Assembly (NCBI GenBank): GCA_007376745.1
Contig: VMGU01000014.1
Coordinates: 1 to 9,817, forward strand
Length of the DNA: 9,817 nucleotides
Source: Parcubacteria group bacterium Athens0714_26
Lineage (GTDB): Bacteria > Patescibacteriota > Minisyncoccia > UBA6257 > 02-FULL-45-10c
Reading direction: 5' to 3'
Positions 5,690 through 9,817 of this stretch are shown in pieces (positions within the stretch are counted from its first letter, which is position 1; the number at the start of each line of letters is the position of its first letter). Below the pieces are notes generated by a model. That model was not told where the DNA came from and ran no database searches. It was given only the letters and a program-made list of their open reading frames with translations. Made by a program: the position numbers and the translations under genes.

Positions 5690-6463
5690 ATGGAAGAACT
5701 AATTTCTACGGAATTAAAACAAGACAAAAGCGAGGAAAAAGACGCGGTAATCTTGCCTATTATCGAGGAGATGATGAAGGTCAGCCTTTTTTTAGGTCAC
5801 AGAAAATCTAAAACGCATCCCCGCATGAAACAGCATATTTTCACTACGCGTAATGGAATGGAGATAATTGATTTATCGAAAACCCTTAAAGGCTTAAATG
5901 AAGCTCTGGATTTTATTAAATTAAAGATTACCGCCGGCGGTAAAATTTTATTGGTAGGCACCACGCCGTCTTCTAAAACTGCCGTGGAGGAAACCGCCAA
6001 AAGATTGGATATGCCTTATGTGGTAGAACGTTGGCTGGGAGGCACTTTAACCAATTTTAAGACTTTATCTAAGCGGATAAGTTATTTTAAAAAATTAAGA
6101 GCTGACCGAGCTGCCGGAAAATTTGATAAGTATACAAAAAAAGAACGGTTAGATATTGACAGGGAAATTGCAAAATTAACCATTAAATTCAGCGGTACCG
6201 AAAATATGGAAGGTATGCCCGAAGTAATATTTGTGCTTGATGTGCCAAGCCATTTGACGGCTATTAGAGAAGGTAAAATAATGTTAATTCCCGTGGTGGC
6301 GCTGGTTAATACAGACGTTAATCCCGAAACAGTTGATTTCCCGATTCCCGCGAATGATCGTGGTAAAATGGGTATAGACTGGATTTTGTCTAAATTGGAG
6401 GCGATTGTGGGAGAAGCGAAAAATTTGGCGCAGTCTTCCGCTCCAAAGTCCGAGAAAGCCTAG
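5690..6463 (+). CDS. rpsB: Small ribosomal subunit protein S2
   Basis: S2 (257 aa from ATG 5690) is a late-assembling 30S protein at the head-body junction. It shows the family pattern: an N-terminal helix, FLGHRKSKTHPRMKQHIFTTRNGMEIIDLSKT (the HxGHxxxxxxPxM box), ILLVGTTPSSKTAVEETAKRL, the very conserved RWLGGTLTNFKT, an internal helical coiled-coil insertion (about 130-165), and near the end IPVVALVNTDVNPETVDFPIPANDRGKMGIDWIL. The N-terminus carries about 25 acidic and polar residues before the GH box, longer than E. coli S2. The start at 5690 is set by the promoter. tsf follows after 37 nt, the standard rpsB-tsf pair. The stop is TAG. Confidence 0.97.
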   Translation: MEELISTELKQDKSEEKDAVILPIIEEMMKVSLFLGHRKSKTHPRMKQHIFTTRNGMEIIDLSKTLKGLNEALDFIKLKITAGGKILLVGTTPSSKTAVEETAKRLDMPYVVERWLGGTLTNFKTLSKRISYFKKLRADRAAGKFDKYTKKERLDIDREIAKLTIKFSGTENMEGMPEVIFVLDVPSHLTAIREGKIMLIPVVALVNTDVNPETVDFPIPANDRGKMGIDWILSKLEAIVGEAKNLAQSSAPKSEKA

Positions 6464-6500
6464 TTCGGGGCTTATACTACTTAATAAAATTTAATTTAAA

Positions 6501-6944
6501 ATGGCTATAAGTGATATTCAGAGATTGAGAGAGGCGACTGGCGCCGGAGTGATGGAGTGCAAAAAAGCCCTGCAGGACAGCGGCGGCGATTTTGACAAGG
6601 CGAAGGATTTGATTAATGAACGAGGGCTTGTTAAGGCCGAAAAGAAAGGCGATAGGCAAACTGGCGCCGGATTGTTGGAGTCCTACATACATAACGGTAG
6701 AGTAGGTGTTTTATTGGAACTGCGTTGCGAGACGGATTTTGTCGCGCGTTCCGAGCCTATGAAGGAGCTTAGTCATAATTTAGTTATGCATATTGCCGCT
6801 ATGGATCCTGAAAATATAGAATCTTTACTGACGCAACTTTACGTAAAAGACGAATCGCAAACAGTGGATAATCTCATTAAGCAAGCTGTCGCTAAATTGG
6901 GCGAGAATTTGAAAGTCGCGCGGTTCGCAAGATACGAGCTTTAA
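6501..6944 (+). CDS. tsf: Elongation factor Ts, minimal form
   Basis: EF-Ts (147 aa) is the nucleotide exchange factor for EF-Tu. The N-terminal UBA-like domain (1 to about 55) holds the signature LREATGAGVMECKKAL and DFDKAKDLINERG. The core has GLLESYIHNGRVGVLLELRCETDFVARSEPMKEL, including TDFVAR, whose Asp-Phe contacts EF-Tu's switch region in characterised homologues. Only one core subdomain is present: E. coli EF-Ts (283 aa) also has a second core subdomain and a coiled-coil, both missing here, as in other short EF-Ts proteins. It ends KVARFARYEL, matching the GENIxVxRFxRxE-type strand of the family. A TATACT at 6473-6478 could be a -10 but has no good -35, so co-transcription with rpsB is likely. 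Confidence 0.96.
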   Translation: MAISDIQRLREATGAGVMECKKALQDSGGDFDKAKDLINERGLVKAEKKGDRQTGAGLLESYIHNGRVGVLLELRCETDFVARSEPMKELSHNLVMHIAAMDPENIESLLTQLYVKDESQTVDNLIKQAVAKLGENLKVARFARYEL

Positions 6945-6960
6945 ACAATTTTAATTTAAG

Positions 6961-7323
6961 ATGTACGATTTTATTTTAAGGACTGTTATAATGTTTAGCT
7001 TGGCGGTTATGATTTATCTTGTGGCGCGTTCTGTTCCCAGAGTCGGCGAGCTTATTACTCCTTCCGATAAAAAAAGTTATCTCGAAAATTGGTTAAAGAA
7101 AGTTCCGTGGCACAAAATAGATTCATTAATTAATTCAATTAGCGGTAAATTTTTAAGGCGATTAAAAATCATTGTCTTGAAGTTTGATAATTTAATCAGC
7201 AAGTACTTGAATAAATTTAAAGCCGCCCAAAATGGCAACAAAGAAGTTTTAAACCCGGGTATTTTTGAAAATAAAATCCAAGAAGATAGCCAGAATAAAA
7301 CCGACGACCAGATAAAGTTATAA
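6961..7323 (+). CDS. Small membrane-anchored protein of unknown function
   Basis: This 120-aa protein is not recognised. One hydrophobic segment at about residues 3-25 (from DFILRTVIMFSLAV) is followed by a basic, amphipathic helical stretch (about 40-90, rich in Lys, Leu and Ile) and a polar tail (about 91-120) rich in Asn, Gln, Asp and Lys. Membrane insertion with a soluble C-terminus is likely. It starts 16 nt after tsf without an obvious promoter or Shine-Dalgarno, so it is probably in the rpsB-tsf transcript. The GC-rich palindrome begins 2 nt after its stop and may end that transcript. Composition and codon use resemble the neighbours, so it looks like a real gene. Confidence 0.7.
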   Translation: MYDFILRTVIMFSLAVMIYLVARSVPRVGELITPSDKKSYLENWLKKVPWHKIDSLINSISGKFLRRLKIIVLKFDNLISKYLNKFKAAQNGNKEVLNPGIFENKIQEDSQNKTDDQIKL

Positions 7324-7324
7324 G

Positions 7325-7366
7325 GCCTGCCTGCCCTGCCTACCGGCAGGCAGGCGGTAGGCAGGG
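7325..7366. repeat. GC-rich palindrome with two competing hairpins
   Basis: Two perfect inverted repeats overlap: an 11-bp stem at 7325-7335 with 7345-7355, and a 12-bp stem at 7334-7345 with 7355-7366, each with a 9-nt loop. They share bases 7334-7335, 7345 and 7355, so both cannot form fully at once. The sequence is built on the CTGCC/GGCAG unit and is far more GC-rich than its surroundings. Similar CTGCC-type palindromes are widespread in CPR genomes to my knowledge. It lies just after the stop of the preceding gene and could act as a terminator or an RNA stabiliser, although it lacks a following T-run. Confidence 0.85.
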
Positions 7367-7373
7367 TGTAATA

Positions 7374-7402
7374 TTGCATAAAAATAGCTTACTCCGCATA
7401 AT
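7374..7402 (+). promoter_or_regulatory. Candidate promoter of the tRNA-Tyr/Thr unit
   Basis: TTGCAT (7374-7379), a 17-nt spacer and CATAAT (7397-7402) would start transcription near 7409, about 17 nt before tRNA-Tyr. A perfect 7-bp hairpin with a TAAA loop (7407-7424) sits over the start and ends 1 nt before the tRNA. Confidence 0.45.
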
Positions 7403-7425
7403 AAAAATAACTTTAAAAAGTTATC

Positions 7426-7509
7426 GGGTGTGTCGCATAGCGGCAATTGCACGTGGCTGTAGACCACGCGTCCTGACGGACTACGGGGGTTCGAGTCCCT
7501 CCGCACCCA
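7426..7509 (+). tRNA. tRNA-Tyr (anticodon GUA), with G37
   Basis: This is a class II tRNA: acceptor 7426-7432 with 7502-7508 (one T:G pair), 3-bp D-stem, anticodon stem 7452-7456 with 7464-7468, and loop CTGTAGA with anticodon GTA at 7459-7461. The long variable arm has a GTCC/GGAC stem, and the T-stem is 7485-7489 with 7497-7501. Discriminator A7509 is followed by CCC, so CCA is not encoded. Position 37 is G (7462). Bacterial tRNA-Tyr normally has A37, the substrate for isopentenylation by MiaA. tRNA-Thr(UGU) follows 11 nt later and is probably in the same transcript. Confidence 0.96.
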
Positions 7510-7520
7510 CCCCCTACCTC

Positions 7521-7592
7521 GCCACCTTAGCTCAGCGGCAGAGCAACGCTTTTGTAAAGCGAAGGTCCCCGGTTCAAGTCCGGGAGGTGGCT
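7521..7592 (+). tRNA. tRNA-Thr (anticodon UGU)
   Basis: The cloverleaf is complete: acceptor GCCACCT (7521-7527) with 7585-7591, D-stem GCTC/GAGC, anticodon loop TTTGTAA with anticodon TGT at 7553-7555, and T-stem CCCGG/CCGGG. The outer anticodon-stem position is an A27 x A43 mismatch. The discriminator is U73 (7592), as in chloroplast tRNA-Thr, followed by CAA, so CCA is not encoded. It reads ACA and other ACN codons. Confidence 0.96.
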
Positions 7593-7666
7593 CAATAGAA
7601 AATGATTTTTATTTAGCTATGGACTTTTGTATAAAATTCTTTAAAATAAGATAAGCTATTTTATTA

Positions 7667-7738
7667 GCCGATGTAGCTCAGCGGCAGAGCAACTCCATGG
7701 TAAGGAGTAGGTCGTGAGTTCAATTCTCACCATCGGCT
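7667..7738 (+). tRNA. tRNA-Thr (anticodon GGU)
   Basis: The cloverleaf is complete: acceptor GCCGATG (7667-7673) with 7731-7737, D-stem GCTC/GAGC, anticodon stem ACTCC/GGAGT, loop ATGGTAA with anticodon GGT at 7699-7701, and T-stem GTGAG/CTCAC. Discriminator U7738 is followed by CAA. It reads ACC and ACU. The 74-nt gap after the previous tRNA contains TATAAA at 7630-7635 preceded by TTG, which may be a -10, but no good -35 is seen. Confidence 0.96.
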
Positions 7739-7785
7739 CAAATTTGCCCTTAGCAAATTTGCCCCGCCAACAACTCGTAGTTGTT
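7739..7785 (+). repeat. Tandem double-hairpin element after tRNA-Thr(GGU)
   Basis: Hairpin 1 is CAAATTTGC/GCAAATTTG (7739-7747 with 7753-7761), loop CCTTA. The linker is CCCCGCC (7762-7768). Hairpin 2 is AACAACT/AGTTGTT (7769-7775 with 7779-7785), loop CGT, followed by AATTTTTAG. The second hairpin and T-run may terminate the tRNA transcript. The two-hairpin layout with a C-rich linker recurs at 8047-8099 and 1882-1919. Confidence 0.75.
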
Positions 7786-7816
7786 AATTTTTAGATAATC
7801 TGTTAAATTAAAATCT

Positions 7817-7987
7817 ATGTCAGAAACAAAAATTTCACAAAATATAATCAAGCTAAGATGTGAAACCTGTAAACGGGTTAATTATTACAGTCATAAAAAC
7901 AGGAAAACAGTTGAAAAAAAACTAGAGCTTAGCAAATATTGCAGGTGGTGTAGGAAGCATACTAAGCATAAAGAAGCCAAAAAATAA
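7817..7987 (+). CDS. rpmG: Large ribosomal subunit protein L33
   Basis: This 56-aa protein is recognisable as bL33: KLRCETCKRVNYYSHKNRK, then LELSKYCRWCRKHTKHKEAKK, matching the family pattern of ACxxCKxRNYxTxKNK ... LxLxKYCxxCxxHTxHKE. CETC (15-18) and CRWC (42-45) are the two zinc-binding pairs of the Cys-containing L33 type. It is a 50S protein near the E-site. The start at 7817 is the first ATG, gives the expected N-terminal length, and follows a TGT-TAAATT extended -10-like motif (7801-7809) by 7 nt. Position between tRNA-Thr and tRNA-Trp is the usual rpmG context. A terminator begins directly at the stop codon's edge. Confidence 0.95.
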   Translation: MSETKISQNIIKLRCETCKRVNYYSHKNRKTVEKKLELSKYCRWCRKHTKHKEAKK

Positions 7988-8020
7988 AATTAATCCCGCC
8001 TTGGCGGGATTAATTATTTT
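7988..8020. terminator. Intrinsic terminator of rpmG
   Basis: A 13-bp perfect stem (7988-8000 with 8003-8015) has CCCGCC/GGCGGG at the tip, AT pairs below and a trailing ATTTT. It starts immediately after the rpmG stop. The loop is formally only TT, so the last C:G pair probably opens. Confidence 0.9.
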
Positions 8021-8028
8021 GATATACT
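8001..8028 (+). promoter_or_regulatory. Candidate promoter of tRNA-Trp, overlapping the terminator
   Basis: TTGGCG (8001-8006), a 16-nt spacer and TATACT (8023-8028), with an extended TGA before the -10, form a plausible promoter. The -35 lies in the loop and descending arm of the rpmG terminator. The start would be near 8035, about 68 nt before tRNA-Trp, so the leader includes the double-hairpin element at 8047-8099. Confidence 0.5.
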
Positions 8029-8046
8029 CTATATTTGTAGGGCTAA

Positions 8047-8099
8047 ATCAATTTCATCCTTGAAATTGATCGCCCGAACATTTTGTTTCACAAAATGTT
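8047..8099 (+). repeat. Tandem double-hairpin element before tRNA-Trp
   Basis: Hairpin 1 is ATCAATTTCA/TGAAATTGAT (8047-8056 with 8061-8070), loop TCCT. The linker is CGCCCG (8071-8076). Hairpin 2 is AACATTTTG/CAAAATGTT (8077-8085 with 8091-8099), loop TTTCA. It ends 3 nt before the tRNA. The architecture matches 7739-7785, including CCTT in the first loop region, a C-rich linker, and AAC...GTT at the ends of the second stem, but the stem sequences differ. Confidence 0.75.
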
Positions 8100-8102
8100 T
8101 TA

Positions 8103-8173
8103 GGGGGTGTCGTCTAACGGCAAGACTCTGGTCTCCAAAACCAGTTATCAGGGTTCGAATCCTTGCGCCCCCG
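8103..8173 (+). tRNA. tRNA-Trp (anticodon CCA)
   Basis: The cloverleaf is complete: acceptor GGGGGTG (8103-8109) with 8166-8172 (one T:G pair), 3-bp D-stem GTC/GAC, anticodon stem CTGGT/ACCAG, loop CTCCAAA with anticodon CCA at 8135-8137, and T-stem CAGGG/CCTTG. The discriminator is G8173, the Trp identity base. CCA is not encoded (CAT follows). The anticodon C34 reads UGG, consistent with UGA not being a Trp codon here. Confidence 0.96.
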
Positions 8174-8330
8174 CATTTGAAGAACGATTTATTTTCATTT
8201 ATGAGAAGAAATATTAGTAATGCTACGGAAATCGTCGTTATTACGTTGAAATAGTATTTTAAAAAAAGATTAGAGATAAATCCGATACTATTAAGCGTTG
8301 AATTGGTTTATCGCCAAAACACGTAATTTT

Positions 8331-8339
8331 TGTTAAAAT
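8331..8339 (+). promoter_or_regulatory. Extended -10 motif at the start of the membrane-protein gene
   Basis: TGT-TAAAAT (8331-8339) ends 6 nt before the ATG at 8346, again predicting a transcript that begins at the start codon. No good -35 is placed correctly; TTGGTT at 8304-8309 is too far upstream (24-nt spacer). Confidence 0.4.
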
Positions 8340-8345
8340 AAAATA

Positions 8346-8942
8346 ATGCGGGAAATACGTCAACTTTTTGCGGTTAGTGGTCTAATCAACCCGGGATTTT
8401 TAGGAGAGTGGAAACAAGACATCTTACCTCCTAATTTTATGAAAGACTTGAGGAACGATAATTTGTTTTATTCGCTTCTGACGCTAGTAGTTTTTGTTTT
8501 TTTAGGCTTATTTTTTTCGAAAATAAAAATCATGGGCAAAACGCTCGCGGAGTATTTAAAGCCTATTAGGTATTATATTTTAATTTCTGTTCTGACGGTT
8601 ATTTCGCAATATGTTGTTAATTTTTCTAATGCGCCGCAAGACAATATTTTTTTGCGTTTGACTCAAATTATATGGGAGCTGATGGTTGTGTTATCGGTTT
8701 ACAAGCTTATACAAACTTACGCTGATTTTAAATTCATAAATGTTTTATTTACCGGTGTTTTGTATTCTTTTATTATTCACGGTTTGAAAGTTTCTATCAG
8801 ATATTTTTTCTATAGTAAGACAATTTATTATGTTCTTGATAGATTTCTTTACGGAGGGTTGTTGGTAATGGTTGTGGCGGCAGGCGCCGGCATCGTTTTT
8901 CTTTATGTCTTAAAGCAGAAGTCTATCCGTAAAAATAATTAA
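8346..8942 (+). CDS. Multi-pass membrane protein of unknown function
   Basis: This 198-aa protein is not recognised. After a soluble N-terminal part (1 to about 38) come about five hydrophobic segments at roughly 41-60, 76-93, 104-121, 131-150 and 167-190, separated by short loops with Lys and Arg, then a basic tail (KQKSIRKNN). No catalytic motif is visible. The even spacing of helices and the polar and charged residues in the third and fourth segments are compatible with a small integral membrane protein. It follows tRNA-Trp by 172 nt, a position often held by secE in bacteria, but the sequence has no SecE features (SecE is much shorter, normally one to three helices). No Shine-Dalgarno is visible. 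Confidence 0.75.
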   Translation: MREIRQLFAVSGLINPGFLGEWKQDILPPNFMKDLRNDNLFYSLLTLVVFVFLGLFFSKIKIMGKTLAEYLKPIRYYILISVLTVISQYVVNFSNAPQDNIFLRLTQIIWELMVVLSVYKLIQTYADFKFINVLFTGVLYSFIIHGLKVSIRYFFYSKTIYYVLDRFLYGGLLVMVVAAGAGIVFLYVLKQKSIRKNN

Positions 8943-9001
8943 CATGAATAATAATTTTTAGTCATCAGTATCTATTTCTAAAAATTTGTATTATACGATT
9001 T

Positions 9002-9700
9002 ATGACTACTAATGATGATTTAATTCAAATTTTAATTAAAGACGGCTATCTTAAAACGCCTGCAGTCATAGAAGCTTTTAAAGCCATTGACCGGAAAGAT
9101 TTTATGCCGGAAGAAATAAAAGAACAGGCTTATTTAAATGAGGCATTGCCCATAGGTAACAGGCAAACAATCTCTCAGCCGTTAGTGGTGGCTTTTATGC
9201 TTGAATTATTAGCTATAAAACCCGGTGAAAAAATCTTGGAAGTCGGCACCGGCTCCGGCTGGCAGACATCAATAATGGCGCAAATAATTAGTAAGCACCA
9301 AGCCGCGTCGCTGGAGACTATAAATCCTCAAGGTGAAGTCATGGCTTTAAATACGGAAAACAAGCCCGCGCCGATTATTTCCATTGAGCGCATATTGGAT
9401 TTGCATAATTTCGCAAAAATTAACATAGCGAAGTATAATTTTATGGAAAAAGGCATAATTAAATTATTTTTAGGAGACGGCTCTATGGGTTGTGCGGAGG
9501 GCGCGCCATACGATAAGATTATCGCGGGGGCATCCGCGGAAACCTTGCCCGAATCGTGGAAAGAACAATTAAAAATCGGAGGCAGAATGGTGGCGCCTGT
9601 GGGGGAAAAGATTATCGTTTTGGATAAAGTTTCTAAAGATGAAATGGAACAGAAAGAGTATTTTGGTTTTAGCTTTGTGCCGTTAGTTCACGGTAATTAA
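9002..9700 (+). CDS. pcm: Protein-L-isoaspartate O-methyltransferase
   Basis: PIMT (232 aa) uses S-adenosylmethionine to methylate isoaspartyl residues in damaged proteins and so starts their repair. Features: the N-terminal helix DLIQILIKDGYLKTPAVIEAFKAIDRKDFMPEE, then the substrate-binding box ALPIGNRQTISQPLVVAFMLELL, the SAM motif LEVGTGSGWQTSIMA (about 79-93), SIERI (motif II acidic residue), FLGDGSMGCAEGAPYDKIIAGASAE and GGRMVAPVG. About 22 extra residues (about 97-120) lie between the SAM motif and SIERI; E. coli-type enzymes have only a few there. The reading frame stays open through them. TATTAT (8989-8994) ends 7 nt before the ATG, so a leaderless start is again possible. Confidence 0.94.
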   Translation: MTTNDDLIQILIKDGYLKTPAVIEAFKAIDRKDFMPEEIKEQAYLNEALPIGNRQTISQPLVVAFMLELLAIKPGEKILEVGTGSGWQTSIMAQIISKHQAASLETINPQGEVMALNTENKPAPIISIERILDLHNFAKINIAKYNFMEKGIIKLFLGDGSMGCAEGAPYDKIIAGASAETLPESWKEQLKIGGRMVAPVGEKIIVLDKVSKDEMEQKEYFGFSFVPLVHGN

Positions 9701-9720
9701 TGGGGTTAAATTAAAACCAC

Positions 9721-9817
9721 TGCACAAGTTCAGATACATATGAGACTTTTCGGCTCATCGAAAAGTCATGCAGCAATACAATAAAACAAGGGGTATTAAG
9801 GGCATTGTAAGTGTCTA
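9721..9817 (-). repeat. Right copy of 97-bp perfect terminal inverted repeat
   Basis: This is the exact reverse complement of 1-97. It begins 20 nt after the pcm stop, with TGCACAAGTT at the inner edge and TGTAAGTGTCTA at the outer end. The internal hairpin is at 9744-9767. The longest frame starting inside is 14 codons, so nothing coding is supported. Confidence 0.95.

Noticed and set aside
7318..7598. Reading frames on both strands across the GC palindrome and tRNA-Tyr/Thr
   Set aside because: They translate the repeat and the tRNA genes (peptides such as LPAGRQG), which is a known spurious pattern.
8060..8254. 64-codon frame over tRNA-Trp
   Set aside because: It covers the double hairpin and the tRNA itself, with no protein-like features; the 17-codon ATG frame at 8201-8254 is also too short and does not resemble SecE.
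8953..8986. Inverted repeat AATTTTTAG/CTAAAAATT before pcm
   Set aside because: It is all but pure AT with a 16-nt loop; this is expected by chance in such AT-rich DNA and is too weak for a terminator or operator call.
1..9817. Whole window as a linear plasmid, phage or large transposon with terminal repeats
   Set aside because: The contents are core chromosomal translation genes with no transposase, replication or capsid gene; assembly breakage at a repeat is simpler.

Overview
The window looks like a fragment of a Candidatus Patescibacteria (CPR) genome, probably of the Parcubacteria type. The evidence is an AT-rich sequence, compact housekeeping genes with reduced domain sets (PheT without its tRNA-binding OB domain, a minimal EF-Ts, TrmD ending at the Lys-Gln-Ser motif), no gene-encoded CCA on any tRNA, no visible Shine-Dalgarno sites, and a CPR-style GC-rich palindrome. 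All twelve protein genes lie on the + strand and encode mainly translation functions. The taxonomic placement is inference from sequence style and domain reduction; no 16S rRNA gene is present.

Layout. Positions 1-97 and 9721-9817 are a perfect 97-bp inverted repeat that forms both ends of the window. It is probably a dispersed repeat at which the assembly broke. Next come an initiator tRNA-Met with its own promoter and terminator and a second CAU tRNA. An apparent operon follows: a membrane-anchored PKD-like protein, pheS and pheT. Then come rpsP, a KH-domain RNA-binding gene (khpA), a strong terminator, trmD, rpsB, tsf and a small membrane-anchored protein. A GC-rich palindrome separates this from a tRNA cluster: Tyr, Thr(UGU), Thr(GGU), rpmG (ribosomal protein L33, 56 aa) and Trp. 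The window closes with an unrecognised multi-pass membrane protein and pcm (protein-L-isoaspartate methyltransferase).

Function. Nearly everything serves translation: initiator and elongator tRNAs, phenylalanine charging (PheST), ribosomal proteins S16, S2 and L33, the G37 methylase TrmD, elongation factor EF-Ts and an RNA chaperone-like KH protein. rpsP-khpA-trmD and rpsB-tsf are classic bacterial neighbourhoods, although rimM is missing between khpA and trmD and rplS does not follow trmD. The tRNA-Tyr/Thr/rpmG/Trp block resembles the usual cluster upstream of secE-nusG, but secE and nusG do not follow.

Most unusual. (1) Three elements share one architecture: two hairpins in tandem joined by a 6-7 nt C/G-rich linker, with different stem sequences. 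Two flank rpmG; the third lies in frame inside pheS, exactly where the protein has extra residues in its Cys-Cys zinc-ribbon-like loop. (2) pheS also carries a 13-bp perfect hairpin followed by two arrays of 7-bp repeats, again in frame and again at a point where PheS relatives are shorter. (3) Several genes have a -10 box 6-11 nt before the ATG, which predicts leaderless or near-leaderless mRNAs. (4) The initiator tRNA has U29:A41 instead of the usual G:C, and tRNA-Tyr has G37 instead of A37.
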